A DNA stretch of 64,000 nucleotides from Silvimonas terrae (GCF_014202765.1 NZ_JACHHN010000001.1:559639-623638); one strand, 5' to 3'; shown: positions 1 through 11,741, numbered from the stretch's first letter. Notes: generated from the sequence alone by a model not told the origin. Translations and numbers: made by a program.

Positions 1-64
1 TTTCACTGGATTTTGTTCACGACTCAAACCCGGCAATCATTTTTCCATTATTCAGGGAAACGTC

Positions 65-880
65 ATGAGCATCGCACAACACATTGAAGCCGTTATTTTC
101 GACTGGGCCGGCACCATGGTGGATTTTGGCTCGTTTGCCCCAACACAAGTGCTGGTCGAGGCCTTTGCCGGATTTAATATCCCCCTGGCGCTGAACGAGG
201 CGCGCGGCCCCATGGGGGTGGGCAAGTGGCAGCACATTGAAGCACTCGCCAAAGACCCCGCCATTGCGCCGCGCTGGCAAGAACGCTTTGGCCGCCCCGC
301 ATGTGCTGAGGATATCGACGCGCTCTATGCCGCCTTCATGCCACTGCAATTGCAGCGTGTCGGTCATTACTCGCAGATGATTCCTGGTGCGCTGGAGCTC
401 GCCGGCCTGTTGCGCAGCCATCAGATCAAGATCGGTTCTTGTTCCGGCTACCCGCGTCAGGTGATGAACGCGCTGTTGCCGATTGCGGCCGACGCCGGCT
501 ACAGCCCGGACTGCGCCATCGCGGCGGATGATCTCAAAGCCGGTGGCCGCCCCGGCCCATGGATGGCGCTGCAATGTGTGATTGATCTGGCGATCAACGA
601 GGTGGCTGCCTGCGTCAAGGTGGATGACACCGTGCCGGGGATCACCGAAGGTCTGCGCGCCGGCATGTGGACGGTGGGTTTATCGGCCAGCGGCAATGAA
701 GTTGGCCTGACCGCTGCCGAGTGGCACGCGCTGCCCGCCGCCGAGCGCACTAATCGCAAGGTGCCGGCCGAGGACAAATTGCGCGCCGCTGGTGCCCATT
801 ATGTGATCGATACCGTGGCGGATTTGTGGCCGGTGCTGCAAGACATTGCCGCCCGCCGCGTGCGCGGAGAGCGTCCGTGA
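65..880 (+). CDS. phnX: Phosphonoacetaldehyde hydrolase (phosphonatase)
   Basis: This HAD-superfamily enzyme cleaves the C-P bond of phosphonoacetaldehyde to acetaldehyde and phosphate, the last step of 2-aminoethylphosphonate breakdown in the cytoplasm. The N-terminal motif FDWAGT (residues 12-17) places the nucleophilic Asp at residue 13, in the Trp-containing form typical of phosphonatases. GPMGVGKW follows, and its Lys54 matches the Schiff-base lysine that separates PhnX from other HAD enzymes. The 271-residue length is normal for the family. The ATG has an AGGGAA ribosome site five bases upstream. The stop overlaps the GTG of the next gene, so the two are probably translated together. 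The usual AEP transaminase (phnW) is not downstream and may lie to the left of the window. Confidence 0.93.
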   Translation: MSIAQHIEAVIFDWAGTMVDFGSFAPTQVLVEAFAGFNIPLALNEARGPMGVGKWQHIEALAKDPAIAPRWQERFGRPACAEDIDALYAAFMPLQLQRVGHYSQMIPGALELAGLLRSHQIKIGSCSGYPRQVMNALLPIAADAGYSPDCAIAADDLKAGGRPGPWMALQCVIDLAINEVAACVKVDDTVPGITEGLRAGMWTVGLSASGNEVGLTAAEWHALPAAERTNRKVPAEDKLRAAGAHYVIDTVADLWPVLQDIAARRVRGERP

Positions 881-2322
881 CCGCTGCGGCCAACCCGGCC
901 TTGTCCCGGTCTGCGCTGGATTCCGCCCCGTTCCGGCCGTTCTGGCTGGCGCAGGCACTGGCGCGTGAACCGGTTCGCCCTATGCCCCCGTTGCAAGGGG
1001 ATACCACAGCCGATGTGTGCATCATTGGTGGCGGATTTACCGGCTTGTGGACCGCCATCCAGCTCAAGCAGGCACAGCCGCAGCTGGACGTGATGATCAT
1101 TGAGAAAGACGTGTGCGGCGCAGGGGCGTCTGGTCGCAACGGCGGTTGCCTGCTCACCTGGTCCAGCAAGTTTTTTACCCTGCAGCGGCTCTATGGTGAG
1201 GCCGAGGCATGCCGGCTGGTGCGTGCGTCTGAAGATGCCGTCTACCAGATCGCCAGTTTTTGCAAAGCACACGGCATTGAGGCAGAGCTGCGGCTGGATG
1301 GCACGCTCTACACGGCCACCAATGACGCGCAAAAAGGCGTCATGTCCCCCGTCATGCAGGCGCTGGCCGAGCGGGGTTTGTCTTCCTGGGCACAATGGGA
1401 CGCGCTGGAAGTACAACGTCACGCCGGCTCTGCCGCCCACCTGGAAGGCTGGTTCTCTCCGGCGGCAGGTTCAGTCCAGCCCGGTTTACTGGTGCGCGGG
1501 CTGGCCCGGGTGGCGCGGCAAATGGGAGTGCGCATTCATGAAAACACCCCCATGCAAAGCCTGGTGGAAGATTTCCGGCCCCAGGTGATCACAGCGCAAG
1601 GGCGGGTGATTGCCGGCAAGGTGGTGCTGGCCATGAATGCCTGGATGGCCAGCAGCTTTGCGCAGTTCTCGCGCAGCATTGCGATTGTTTCCAGCGACAT
1701 GATCATCACCGAGCCGCGTGAGTACCTGCTGGCGCATACCGGTCTGGATCACGGCACGGCGGTGATGGATTCGCGCACCTTTGTCTGTTACTACCGCAGC
1801 ACTCCCGACGGCCGCATCATGCTGGGCAAGGGCGGTAATACCTTCGCCATGGGCGGGCGCATGCTACCTTCATTTGACGCGCCGAGCGTCTATCAGGGGC
1901 AATTGCACAAAGCGCTACGCCGCATGTTCCCGGCCTGGCACGACGTGCCGCTGGCGGCATCGTGGAACGGTGCGTCAGATCGCTCGGTGACGGGTTTGCC
2001 GTTTTTCGGGCATCTGCATGACCATCCCAACATCGTTTATGGGTTTGGTTATTCGGGGAACGGGGTCGGGCCCAGCTATATGGGCGGACAGATTCTGGCT
2101 TCGCTAGTGCGCGGCGAAGATAACGCCTGGACGCGCAGCGGTCTGGTGAAAGGACCACTGGGGTTTTTCCCGCCAGAACCGGTGCGTTATCTGGGGTCTT
2201 TGGTGGTACGTGACGCCATCCGCCGCAAGGAAGCGGCCGAAGATCATGGTTGCAAGCCTCGGGCGCTGGATAACTGGCTGGCGAAGTTTGCCGCGGCGGC
2301 GGGCAAGGCAGACAAGGGGTGA
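877..2322 (+). CDS. FAD-dependent amine oxidase (DAO family) paired with phnX
   Basis: A 481-residue flavoprotein of the glycine/D-amino-acid oxidase fold. The dinucleotide-binding motif [11 protein letters not shown] lies near residues 49-59, followed by a second FAD motif ASGRNGG near residue 85. GTG at 877 is chosen because it overlaps the phnX stop (GTGA); a longer reading from 826 would run deep into phnX. DAO-type oxidases next to phosphonatase genes have been reported to oxidise 2-aminoethylphosphonate or its N-alkyl derivatives to phosphonoacetaldehyde (PbfD-type). The tight coupling suggests this one feeds PhnX directly. Substrate is inferred from context only; gamma-glutamylputrescine oxidases have the same fold. 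Confidence 0.8.
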   Translation: MTAAANPALSRSALDSAPFRPFWLAQALAREPVRPMPPLQGDTTADVCIIGGGFTGLWTAIQLKQAQPQLDVMIIEKDVCGAGASGRNGGCLLTWSSKFFTLQRLYGEAEACRLVRASEDAVYQIASFCKAHGIEAELRLDGTLYTATNDAQKGVMSPVMQALAERGLSSWAQWDALEVQRHAGSAAHLEGWFSPAAGSVQPGLLVRGLARVARQMGVRIHENTPMQSLVEDFRPQVITAQGRVIAGKVVLAMNAWMASSFAQFSRSIAIVSSDMIITEPREYLLAHTGLDHGTAVMDSRTFVCYYRSTPDGRIMLGKGGNTFAMGGRMLPSFDAPSVYQGQLHKALRRMFPAWHDVPLAASWNGASDRSVTGLPFFGHLHDHPNIVYGFGYSGNGVGPSYMGGQILASLVRGEDNAWTRSGLVKGPLGFFPPEPVRYLGSLVVRDAIRRKEAAEDHGCKPRALDNWLAKFAAAAGKADKG

Positions 2323-2688
2323 GGAGGGGGAGACTGACATACCCCGGACTCGTTATTCCGGTCTTCGGCGGCCCCTTGCGCGGGAATCCAGTACCTGTAG
2401 GGTGGATTCGCGTAGCAATCCATCGGTTGCAGGTGGATTGTCGCTATTGCTCCAAATCCACCCTACGCCACTGGCATACCCCTGGCTCGTCATTCCTGCG
2501 AAAGCAGGAATCCAGTTGTAAATGATTGCACCGCAGGCGCTGAACGGGGTTTGGGCAGCACGCATGAAAAAGCCCGCCTGCGGCGGGCCTTCTGGATTCC
2601 GGCGTTCGCCGGAATGACAAAATAGTGGTGTGCGAAAAAAGGCGCTATACCCGGCATGCCGGGACTTACTCTGCGCACACCTCACATA
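2323..2688. repeat. Intergenic cluster of palindromic repeats
   Basis: No gene is visible. The stretch holds a 12-bp inverted repeat (GTAGGGTGGATT at 2397-2408, AATCCACCCTAC at 2455-2466), a hairpin ATTCCTGC/GCAGGAAT at 2492-2511, a GC stem GCCCGCC/GGCGGGC at 2572-2588, and a second hairpin ATTCCGGCG/CGCCGGAAT at 2596-2615. The part from 2485 to 2640 closely matches 58245-58395. It lies between two convergent genes, where such elements may also act as transcription stops. Confidence 0.8.
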
Positions 2689-3627
2689 TCAACTAGCCCG
2701 TTTGATCACCGACGTCGCCATGGCCACCGCGCTGGCGATATCCGACGCATTACCCGGCAGCAGCATGGTATTGCCTTGCTTGGCGATATTGCCAAAGGCC
2801 TCCACATATTGCTGTGCCACTTTCAGGTTCACGGCTTCCATGCCGCCTGGTTCGTTGATCGCCTGGCTCACCGCGTGCAACGCATCTGCTGTGGCTACCG
2901 CGACCAGACGCAGCGCCTCGGCTTCACCCTGGGCGCGGTTGATGGCGGCCTGTTTCTCACCCTCGGACTGGTTGATCCGCGCCTGCATATCACCTTCAGA
3001 TTTCTGGATTGCGGCAGAACGCTCGCCAGTGGCCAGGTTGATCTGTTGCTGGCGGATACCTTCAGATTGCGCAATCAGCGCGCGCTTTTCACGCTCGGCG
3101 GTAATCTGCTGCTGCATGGCATGCAAGATTTCCTTGGGCGGCGTCAAATCCTTGATCTCGTAACGCAGCACCTTCACGCCCCAACTGGTCGCCGCCTCAT
3201 CCAGCGCCAGAACAACGGCGCGGTTGATATCGTCACGCTCTTCAAAGGTTTTATCCATTTCCAGCTTGCCGATCACGGAACGCAGCGTGGTTTGCGCCAG
3301 TTGGGTAATGGCGACGATGTAATTGGATGAACCATAAGACGCCAGTTTCGGGTCCATGACCTGGAAATACAGAATCCCGTCGACCGTCAGTTGGGTATTG
3401 TCGCGGGTAATACAGACCTGGCTGGGCACATCCAGCGGAATTTCTTTCAGGCTGTGTTTGTAGGCCACGGCATCCACAAACGGCACCACAAAATTAAGAC
3501 CCGGTTGCAATACCGCATGAAAACGGCCCAGGCGTTGCAATATCCAGGCTTCCTGTTGCGGTACAACGCGGAATGTCTTGGCAATGAAAATCACCACAAT
3601 AACAAGCAATACAATTGCAAACGGCAT
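2689..3627 (-). CDS. SPFH/stomatin-like membrane protein (paraslipin, QmcA-like)
   Basis: A 312-residue SPFH-domain protein. An N-terminal hydrophobic anchor (residues 2-17) is followed by the SPFH core with RVVPQQEAWILQRLGRF and the highly conserved LQPGLNFVVPFVDAVAY. A long charged helical segment rich in Ala, Gln and Glu (about residues 175-240) forms the coiled-coil stalk. Family members assemble into large membrane rings and affect membrane-protein quality control with NfeD partners. The NfeD gene lies 188 bp upstream on the same strand, the usual pairing. Exact cellular role is unknown. Confidence 0.88.
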   Translation of the reverse strand: MPFAIVLLVIVVIFIAKTFRVVPQQEAWILQRLGRFHAVLQPGLNFVVPFVDAVAYKHSLKEIPLDVPSQVCITRDNTQLTVDGILYFQVMDPKLASYGSSNYIVAITQLAQTTLRSVIGKLEMDKTFEERDDINRAVVLALDEAATSWGVKVLRYEIKDLTPPKEILHAMQQQITAEREKRALIAQSEGIRQQQINLATGERSAAIQKSEGDMQARINQSEGEKQAAINRAQGEAEALRLVAVATADALHAVSQAINEPGGMEAVNLKVAQQYVEAFGNIAKQGNTMLLPGNASDIASAVAMATSVIKRAS

Positions 3628-3815
3628 GTGTTTCCCCTGAATGTGTTCTGGATTTACGGTTTGATTTCATGGCTGATCTGTCAGATCAAGCAGAGTGCGA
3701 TCTCTTTTTGCGGGCATCAACAAGGCGGATTCAAAGCAGCAATTCCTTTACGGACGTGAGCATATTGTCCGGCAAATCAATTGTTGTTGATGGCCCGTAA
3801 AAAAGATGTAAAAAC

Positions 3816-4253
3816 TCAGGCGCTGGCGGGCGGCAAAATATCAATCAACAAGATATTGCCGCGCTGTCCGGTAATGAAATAACTGGGCGCATTTTGCGGT
3901 ACGCGGGTGTCGACAATTTCCGCGTCCCAGGTTGTGCCCCGATAACGGACGCGGGCATGGCGCATGTCCAGCCATTCATCCACTGTGACGCGGTGACCCA
4001 GGTCCAGCTGGTTCTGCACGGTATCGACCGGCACGATCTGGTGTTTGAGCTTCCAGCTGTGCAACAAGCCCACAGCGAACACCGCGCTGATCGAGGCCAC
4101 AATGATCTGTGCGGGTGTGGATATGCCGATCAGGGACGAGATGCCGCCTACCGCCAGACCGCAGGCAATGGCGAGCATATACAAGGTGCCGGTGAGCATT
4201 TCCAGCCCGGCCAGCACCAGTGCAGCGATAAACCACATAGAAATATGTGACAT
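3816..4253 (-). CDS. NfeD family membrane protein
   Basis: A 145-residue short-form NfeD protein. The N-terminal half (residues 5-65) is hydrophobic and carries two to three membrane spans rich in Gly and Ala. The C-terminal part (about 85-140) matches the OB-fold NfeD-C domain, with the pattern GHRVTVDEW...VRYRGTTWDAEIVD. There is no N-terminal serine protease domain, so this is the short type encoded beside stomatin genes. It is the promoter-proximal gene of a two-gene unit with the SPFH gene. Partner function is inferred from family. Confidence 0.85.
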   Translation of the reverse strand: MSHISMWFIAALVLAGLEMLTGTLYMLAIACGLAVGGISSLIGISTPAQIIVASISAVFAVGLLHSWKLKHQIVPVDTVQNQLDLGHRVTVDEWLDMRHARVRYRGTTWDAEIVDTRVPQNAPSYFITGQRGNILLIDILPPASA

Positions 4254-4413
4254 GATTGAATGCCCCTCGGAAATGACAACTTGTTATTAGTACAAATATT
4301 TTTTGGGCGAACAGTGCTTTGACGCAAATTTGTCCGGCAAATTCCGTACAACGTGAAAAATCGGTTAAACACCATGCCAAACAATTTATTCTCAACCCGA
4401 AGTGGCGGGCAAT

Positions 4414-4444
4414 AAAAAAGCGCCGGATATCCGGCGCTTTTTTT
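4414..4444 (-). terminator. Rho-independent terminator after serS
   Basis: A perfect stem GCGCCGGA/TCCGGCGC is flanked by A and T runs on both sides, just past the serS stop. The T run on the minus strand suits the lolA-rarA-serS transcript. Confidence 0.9.
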
Positions 4445-4460
4445 GTGAGGCAAGGCTCGC

Positions 4461-5759
<1,299 letters not shown>

Positions 5760-5828
5760 CTAGTCAGGTCAGGCTATGTTTCGGTAAATGGAATTGGCGC
5801 GGGCCTCAGGCCCGCAGATGGTGCGATT

Positions 5829-7148
5829 CTACCTGTTTCGCTCGTGCCATGCGGCATCCAGTTCAGCCAGGTGCCTGAGTTTCTCGGCAATTTTTGCTTC
5901 CAGCCCGCGTGGCACCGGTTCGTAGAACACAGTGCCTTCCAGCCCTTCCGGCAAGTAAGTCTCGCCCGCGGCATAGGCTTCGGGCTCGTCATGGGCATAG
6001 CGGTAGAGCTTGCCGTAGCCCAGTTCTTTCATCAGTTTGGTCGGCGCATTGCGTAAATGCTCAGGCACCGGGCGGGATTTATCCTTGTGGACCAGCCCGC
6101 GCGCCTGGTTATAGGCGTTGTAACCGGCGTTGGATTTGGGGGCGATGGCGAGATAAATCACCGCTTGCCCCAGTGCCAGTTCACCCTCCGGGCTACCCAG
6201 GCGTTCCCAGGTTTCAGCCGCATCCAGCGTGATCTGTGCGGCGCGTGGATCGGCCAGACCAATGTCTTCCCATGCCATGCGCACAATGCGCCGTGCCAGA
6301 TAACGCGGATCAGCGCCGCCATCCAGCATGCGGGTCAGCCAGTACAGTGCACCATCCGGGTTGGAACCGCGTACCGATTTGTGCAGGGCGGAGATCTGGT
6401 CGTAAAACGCATCTCCGCCTTTGTCGAAACGGCGGGCATTGAGCGACAGCGCGTTTTCCAGAAAAGCGGCATCAATCCCGGTGATCTGACTGGCATGCGC
6501 TGCGTGCGCGCTTTGTTCAATCAGGTTGAGCATGCGGCGGGCATCGCCATCGGCGTAACCGGTCCACACCGCAATGGCGTCAGCGGTGGCGGATAGATCG
6601 GGAAAACACGCCAGCGCACGCTGCACCAGTTCACCCAGTTCTTCATCCGTCAGGGCCTTGAGCACATAGACCTGCGCGCGGGACAACAGCGCGGCATTGA
6701 CCTCAAATGATGGGTTTTCTGTGGTCGCGCCAATAAACGTGACAAGGCCGGATTCCACAAATGGCAAGAACGCATCTTGCTGCGACTTGTTGAAGCGGTG
6801 AACTTCATCCACAAACAAAATGGTTTTGCGACCGCGTGCCTGGTATTGCTCTGCCAGCTCCATCGCGGCGCGGATATCTTTCACCCCGGAGAACACCGCA
6901 GACAGCGGAATGAACTCCGCATCAAACGTTCCGGCCAGCAGACGCGCCAGCGTGGTTTTACCCACGCCCGGCGGTCCCCACAGAATCATGGAGTGAATCT
7001 GCCCGGCAGCAATGGCCAGTGCCAGCGGCTTGCCAGTCGCCAGCAAATGGCGCTGACCGACAACTTCAGCAACGGCGCGCGGCCGCAACCGCTCTGCCAG
7101 CGGTTCAGCCGGTTTGTCCGCAGAGAAAAGGTCATTCTCGAACGACAT
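5829..7148 (-). CDS. rarA: Replication-associated recombination protein A (AAA+ ATPase)
   Basis: A 439-residue AAA+ ATPase of the RarA/MgsA/WRNIP1 family, which acts at stalled replication forks with SSB and RecA. Walker A is GPPGVGKT (residues 58-65) and Walker B is [10 protein letters not shown] (111-120, with D115 and E116), followed by sensor 1 [11 protein letters not shown]. The C-terminal part has the MgsA oligomerisation region, including YNAYNQA and the conserved [15 protein letters not shown]. Its start overlaps the end of lolA by 17 bp, so it is probably translationally coupled. Confidence 0.95.
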   Translation of the reverse strand: MSFENDLFSADKPAEPLAERLRPRAVAEVVGQRHLLATGKPLALAIAAGQIHSMILWGPPGVGKTTLARLLAGTFDAEFIPLSAVFSGVKDIRAAMELAEQYQARGRKTILFVDEVHRFNKSQQDAFLPFVESGLVTFIGATTENPSFEVNAALLSRAQVYVLKALTDEELGELVQRALACFPDLSATADAIAVWTGYADGDARRMLNLIEQSAHAAHASQITGIDAAFLENALSLNARRFDKGGDAFYDQISALHKSVRGSNPDGALYWLTRMLDGGADPRYLARRIVRMAWEDIGLADPRAAQITLDAAETWERLGSPEGELALGQAVIYLAIAPKSNAGYNAYNQARGLVHKDKSRPVPEHLRNAPTKLMKELGYGKLYRYAHDEPEAYAAGETYLPEGLEGTVFYEPVPRGLEAKIAEKLRHLAELDAAWHERNR

Positions 7149-7740
7149 CTACATCCTTCGGTGGCGTGAAGTGAAACAGGCCCGTGTCGAGTTTGGGGTT
7201 GGTCACAATCTGGCTAAAACGGATTTGTGTGGTCTGGCCAAATTTATCGAACAGGTCCATGCGCTGAATCTGGCCGTTGGCAAGACCCAGACGGATATGT
7301 TCAAAGCTGCTGTCGTCACGTTTGGGCGTGGCTTCCAGCCAGGCAAGGCCATCCTGATCGGGCAGGGCTTTGAGGGTGTAGTTTTTTTCCCAGGACGTAT
7401 CGCCTGCCAGCAGGGCGGCGGGGCTGCTTTCCAGGGCATTGGCGACGTTTTTGGAGGTCGCCTGTTTCAGATCCTGATCGTATAGCCAGACTTCTTTGGC
7501 ATCACCCACAATCAGTTGTTGATAAGGTTTTTGATATTCCCAACGGAATTTTCCGGGAATTACGATTGCAACATTACCGGTGCTGGTCTGGGTTTTTCCT
7601 TTACCAACCACACTTTGCGTGAATTGCGCCTTGAGTGAATGGGTAGAACCCAGGAATTGTTTCAGATCACCAATCGCATCAGCGTGGGCAAAACTGGTGA
7701 TCAAAGCGGCAAAGGCGCCACACAGAATCTGGATACGCAT
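7132..7740 (-). CDS. lolA: Outer-membrane lipoprotein carrier protein LolA
   Basis: The periplasmic chaperone takes mature lipoproteins from LolCDE and hands them to LolB. A Sec signal peptide of about 20 residues (ending SFAHA) precedes a 182-residue mature domain with the LolA pattern: LKQFLGSTHSLKAQFTQ, then GKFRWEYQKPYQQLIVGDAKEVWLYD, where aromatic residues line the lipid cavity. An AAGGAG site lies 11 bases before the ATG. It is the first gene of lolA-rarA-serS. A Correia-like repeat lies 27 bp upstream and could affect its promoter. Confidence 0.93.
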   Translation of the reverse strand: MRIQILCGAFAALITSFAHADAIGDLKQFLGSTHSLKAQFTQSVVGKGKTQTSTGNVAIVIPGKFRWEYQKPYQQLIVGDAKEVWLYDQDLKQATSKNVANALESSPAALLAGDTSWEKNYTLKALPDQDGLAWLEATPKRDDSSFEHIRLGLANGQIQRMDLFDKFGQTTQIRFSQIVTNPKLDTGLFHFTPPKDVDVVRE

Positions 7741-7766
7741 TGTTGTTTCTTGCTCCTTGCAGATTG

Positions 7767-7876
7767 AGAGTCATTAACACAATCGGCCGCGTTACGCTCA
7801 CTTGCCGTACTCATTGTACTGTCTTCGCTTTGCGCGCCTTGCCAGCATCGCTACGCTGGCTTGTGTTAATGACTCT
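7767..7876. mobile_element. 110-bp MITE-like element resembling a Correia repeat
   Basis: The element is bounded by perfect 16-bp inverted repeats, AGAGTCATTAACACAA at 7767-7782 and its complement at 7861-7876. Its core CCGTACTCATTGTACTGTCT (7805-7824), with CGCGCCTTGCC after it, closely resembles the inner sequence of Neisseria Correia elements as I remember it. A second hairpin, GCCAGC/GCTGGC, lies at 7841-7860. No TA target duplication is evident. It sits between lolA and the RmpM-like gene. Confidence 0.6.
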
Positions 7877-7921
7877 GAGACATACAACAACAGACACGCC
7901 TTCTCTGCAAGCGTTCTGCAA

Positions 7922-7952
7922 ATAAAAAAACCCCGCCTTCTGGCGGGGTTTT
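7922..7952 (-). terminator. Terminator of the RmpM-like gene
   Basis: A stem AACCCCGCC/GGCGGGGTT with a short loop is followed on the minus strand by a run of T, just past the stop codon at 7972. Confidence 0.88.
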
Positions 7953-7971
7953 CTCCAGACCGACGCTGATA

Positions 7972-8670
7972 TTACTGAGCGGCCGGCTTGGTTTCTTCGT
8001 GAATACCTTGAACGTCGATTTCTACGCGACGATCCGGAGCCAGGCACTCGATCAGCTTCTTGCGGTTCTTGACCTTGGCGCAAGTATCGCCAGTGACCGG
8101 ATCGGCCTTGCCACGGCTTTGTGCGTCAATCTTGTCAGCCGGAGCGCCCTTGCTCACCAGGTAGTCAGCAACGGACTTGGCGCGCTTGTAGCCCAGATCG
8201 AAGTTGTACTTTTCGCTGCCGATACGGTCGGTGTAACCAACCACAACAGCCTTGCCTTCCTTCGGATCCAGATCCTTCACTTGTTCGTACAGCTTGTCCA
8301 GAGCGTCCTTGCCTTCTGGCTTCAGGGTGGCTTTGTTGAATTCGAACAGCACGTCAGCCTTCAGGGTGAAATGCTTGGAAACAGTGACCGGGACCGGAAC
8401 AGGTGCCGGAGCCGGAGCCGGGGCAGGTGCCGGGGCCGGAGCAGCAACAGGCTCAACATAGCCAGCGCAGCCCTTCACAGCCTTTTCCTTGCTCCAGGTG
8501 CCGGTTTGCCAGCACTCACCGATGCCGTTCTTTACAACGCCTTCCGGGTTGTCGTCTTTGACATTGGTGCTGTTAGTCAGATATGCATCAGTTGCGGCAA
8601 AGGCGGAAGCGGAAACACCGAGGGCCGCTACAACGGCCAGGCTCGACATCGATTGCTTGAGCGACAGCAT
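7972..8670 (-). CDS. RmpM/class-4-type OmpA-family outer-membrane protein
   Basis: A 232-residue exported protein with a 25-residue signal peptide (ending SASAFA). The N-terminal region has [17 protein letters not shown], the short cysteine-containing segment seen in Neisseria RmpM/class 4 proteins, in place of an eight-strand barrel. A proline-alanine linker (about residues 75-95) leads to a C-terminal OmpA/MotB peptidoglycan-binding domain with [11 protein letters not shown] and the terminal RRVEIDV. Such proteins tether porins to peptidoglycan. High expression is likely, given the strong terminator and AT-rich upstream region. Confidence 0.88.
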   Translation of the reverse strand: MLSLKQSMSSLAVVAALGVSASAFAATDAYLTNSTNVKDDNPEGVVKNGIGECWQTGTWSKEKAVKGCAGYVEPVAAPAPAPAPAPAPAPVPVPVTVSKHFTLKADVLFEFNKATLKPEGKDALDKLYEQVKDLDPKEGKAVVVGYTDRIGSEKYNFDLGYKRAKSVADYLVSKGAPADKIDAQSRGKADPVTGDTCAKVKNRKKLIECLAPDRRVEIDVQGIHEETKPAAQ

Positions 8671-8974
8671 AGTTTTTTCTCCTGGTTGAATATCGTTCGA
8701 TTGCGATGTTTATAGTAGTACAGACGCTACTGGATATAACTGACCCGCAAGGGATGTCAAGGCTATTCTCCAATACACCGCACATTCTAGTAGCTTAACT
8801 TTACCGCGCGCAAATAAAAGGAATGTGAAATTTTGACAGCCTGTTGTCAAAATTGGTGTGTAAACCACACCATGTTAAACTCCAGGCAGTTTGGCGCGTG
8901 CGTGAGCGCTGCGCGACCCCACATTTTATGATCAGGCCCCTTGCGGGCCGCAACGGCGGATCGATTCGACCAAG
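8671..8974. promoter_or_regulatory. Divergent promoter region between rmpM-like gene and gyrA
   Basis: A 304-bp non-coding stretch separates two divergent, probably highly expressed genes. It holds a stem TTTTGACA/TGTCAAAA (8831-8838, 8845-8852) and next to it GGTGTG/CACACC (8855-8860, 8866-8871). The first includes a -35-like TTGACA, but no well-spaced -10 box could be assigned. No small gene is seen. Confidence 0.4.
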
Positions 8975-11698
8975 ATGTCCGAACAGCAAAGCTTTGCCAA
9001 AGAAACGATTCCCGTCAGCCTTGAAGAGGAAATGCGTCGCTCCTACCTCGATTACGCCATGAGCGTGATCGTCGGGCGCGCGTTGCCTGATGTGCGTGAC
9101 GGTCTCAAGCCTGTGCATCGCCGCATTCTTTATGCGATGCATGATAGCAACAACGTGTGGAACCGCGCCTACGTGAAATGCGCCCGGGTGATCGGTAACG
9201 TGCTGGGTAAATACCACCCGCACGGCGACTCCGCAGCGTATGAAGCACTGGTGCGGATGGCCCAGAACTTCTCGTTGCGCTATACATTGATCGATGGCCA
9301 GGGCAACTTCGGGTCTATCGATGGCGATGCCGCCGCCGCGTATCGTTATACAGAGTGTCGCCTTTCGCGTATTTCCAGCGAGTTGCTGTCTGATATCGAT
9401 AAAGAAACGGTCGACTTCACGCCCAACTACGACGAAAAGGAACTGGAGCCATCGGTGCTGCCGACGCGCGTGCCCAACCTGCTGGTCAATGGCTCCTCCG
9501 GCATTGCCGTGGGTATGGCAACCAACATCCCGCCGCACAACCTGGTTGAAGTGGTCAACGCAGCCCTGGCGCTGTTGCAGAACGCCGAACTCACGGTGGA
9601 TGACCTGATCGATTTCATCCCTGCTCCGGATTTCCCGACCGCAGGCATTATTTATGGTGTGGCTGGCGTGCGTGAGGGTTATCGCACTGGTCGCGGCCGC
9701 GTGCTGATGCGTGCGCGCACTCACGTGGAAGATATTCCACGTAGTGCAGATCGCCAGGCGCTGGTGGTCGACGAGCTGCCGTACCAGGTCAACAAGGCGC
9801 GTCTGCTGGAGCGCATTGGCGAGCTGGTTCGTTCCAAGCTGATTGAAGGCATTTCTGAAATTCGCGATGAGTCGGATAAATCCGGCATGCGCGTGGTGAT
9901 TGAGCTCAAGCGCGGCGAAGTGCCGGATGTGGTGCTCAATAACCTGTTCAAGCAGACTCAACTGCAAGACAGCTTCGGTATCAACATGGTGGCACTGGTC
10001 GACGGCCAGCCGCGTCTGTTGAACCTCAAGCAAGTGCTTGAGAGCTTCCTCAAGCACCGTCGTGAAGTGGTCACACGCCGCACCGCCTTTGAACTGAAGA
10101 AGGCACGTGAGCGCGGTCACATCCTGGAAGGTCTGGCGGTAGCGCTGTCCAATGTGGACGACATCATTGCCCTGATCAAGGCCGCGCCGACCCCGGCCGA
10201 AGCCAAGGTAGGCCTGATGGAGCGCGTGTGGCGCTCGCAACTGGTAGAAGACATGCTGGCGCGCGCGGATATGTCCGCATCGCGTCCGGATGGTCTGGGC
10301 GAAGGCTTTGGTCTGGGCCGCGACGGTTATCGTTTGTCTGATGCGCAGGCACAGGCCATTCTGGAACTGCGTCTGCAGCGCCTGACCGGTCTGGAACAAG
10401 ACAAGATTGTCACCGAGTACAAAGAAATCATGGAACGTATCCTTGATTTGCTCGACATTCTTGCCCGTCCGGAGCGCGTGACCGAGATCATCGCCACGGA
10501 ACTGGAAGAAGTAAAAACCACCTTTGGTGACAAGCGTCGTTCTGAAATCGTGGCCCATGCCGAGGACATCAACCTCGAAGACCTGATCACCCCGCAAGAC
10601 ATGGTGGTGACGCTGACGCATGGTGGCTACATGAAAGCCACGCCGACCGAGGAATATCGCGCGCAGCGCCGTGGCGGCCGTGGCAAGCAAGCCGCAGCCA
10701 CCAAAGAAGACGATTTCATCGACAACCTGTTTGTCGCCAATACGCACGATTACATTCTGAGCTTCTCGTCACGCGGCCGCGTTTACTGGCTGAAGGTGTA
10801 TGAAGTCCCGCAGGGTGGCCGCAACAGCCGTGGCAAGCCGATCAACAATCTGCTGCCGCTGGAAGAAGGCGAGAAGATCAACGCCATCTTGCCGGTGAAG
10901 GAGTTCACCGATGACCAGTTTGTGTTCATGGCCACAGCCGACGGTACAGTCAAAAAGACCCCGCTGACCGCGTTCTCTCGCCCGATGCGTCGCGGCATCA
11001 TCGCCATCAACCTGGACGAGGGTAATTACCTTGTGGGTGTCGCGCTGACCCGTGGCAAGGGTGGTGTGGTGGTGGATGATGAAAGCGGTGCCGAGGACGA
11101 CACCGTGGTGGAAGACGAGTCGCTGGAAGAGGGCGATGTGGCCAGCATCGAAGGCGATCAGGTCATGCTGTTCTCTGACGCTGGCAAGTCTGTCCGCTTT
11201 GCGGAAGACAAGGTTCGCCCGATGGGCCGGAACTCCCGCGGCGTGCGCGGCATGAAGCTGGCTGACGGTCAGAAACTGATTTCGCTGCTGGTTGCCAGCC
11301 CGGAAAACACCACGCAGCAAGTGCTCACCGCGACGGAAAACGGTTACGGCAAGCGTACCCCGGTCGGCGATTACCGCCTGACCAGCCGTGGCACGCAAGG
11401 CGTGATCGCCATTGATACCGGCGAACGTAACGGCAAGCTGGTGGCGGCGACGCTGGTGGAAGAGGCGGATGACGTCATGCTGATCACCACGGGTGGCGTG
11501 CTGATCCGGACCAAGGTCGCAGAAATTCGCGAAACCGGTCGTGCAGCGCAAGGTGTGCGCCTGATTAACCTGGACGAAGGCGAGTTGCTCTCCGGTCTGG
11601 AAAAAGTGGTTGAAGCCGATTCGGACGACGAAGTTGAAGCCGAAGATGCCGAGGCCGCCGGCAGCACCGAAACCGGTGCGACCGATCAGCCGGAATAA
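8975..11698 (+). CDS. gyrA: DNA gyrase subunit A
   Basis: The 907-residue breakage-reunion subunit of gyrase. The winged-helix domain carries the catalytic tyrosine in RYTECRL (Tyr125). The quinolone-determining segment reads [10 protein letters not shown] (residues 81-90), with Ser86 at E. coli position 83 and Glu90, not Asp, at position 87. The C-terminal wheel contains the GyrA box QRRGGRGK. An acidic insertion (about residues 700-725) and an acidic tail are present, as in other betaproteobacterial GyrA. The ATG at 8975 gives the standard [10 protein letters not shown] start, although no clear Shine-Dalgarno is seen. Confidence 0.97.
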   Translation: MSEQQSFAKETIPVSLEEEMRRSYLDYAMSVIVGRALPDVRDGLKPVHRRILYAMHDSNNVWNRAYVKCARVIGNVLGKYHPHGDSAAYEALVRMAQNFSLRYTLIDGQGNFGSIDGDAAAAYRYTECRLSRISSELLSDIDKETVDFTPNYDEKELEPSVLPTRVPNLLVNGSSGIAVGMATNIPPHNLVEVVNAALALLQNAELTVDDLIDFIPAPDFPTAGIIYGVAGVREGYRTGRGRVLMRARTHVEDIPRSADRQALVVDELPYQVNKARLLERIGELVRSKLIEGISEIRDESDKSGMRVVIELKRGEVPDVVLNNLFKQTQLQDSFGINMVALVDGQPRLLNLKQVLESFLKHRREVVTRRTAFELKKARERGHILEGLAVALSNVDDIIALIKAAPTPAEAKVGLMERVWRSQLVEDMLARADMSASRPDGLGEGFGLGRDGYRLSDAQAQAILELRLQRLTGLEQDKIVTEYKEIMERILDLLDILARPERVTEIIATELEEVKTTFGDKRRSEIVAHAEDINLEDLITPQDMVVTLTHGGYMKATPTEEYRAQRRGGRGKQAAATKEDDFIDNLFVANTHDYILSFSSRGRVYWLKVYEVPQGGRNSRGKPINNLLPLEEGEKINAILPVKEFTDDQFVFMATADGTVKKTPLTAFSRPMRRGIIAINLDEGNYLVGVALTRGKGGVVVDDESGAEDDTVVEDESLEEGDVASIEGDQVMLFSDAGKSVRFAEDKVRPMGRNSRGVRGMKLADGQKLISLLVASPENTTQQVLTATENGYGKRTPVGDYRLTSRGTQGVIAIDTGERNGKLVAATLVEEADDVMLITTGGVLIRTKVAEIRETGRAAQGVRLINLDEGELLSGLEKVVEADSDDEVEAEDAEAAGSTETGATDQPE

Positions 11699-11741
11699 AC
11701 GTAGTCTCTGATCGGTGATGCACCCGTGTCATCACGTACTG

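Noticed and set aside
826..876. Upstream start for the FAD oxidase
   Set aside because: It would overlap phnX by 55 bases; GTG at 877 gives the usual GTGA coupling.
8801..10747. A 648-codon minus-strand frame opposite gyrA
   Set aside because: Mirror of gyrA with no known motif and a skewed composition; gyrA is certain.
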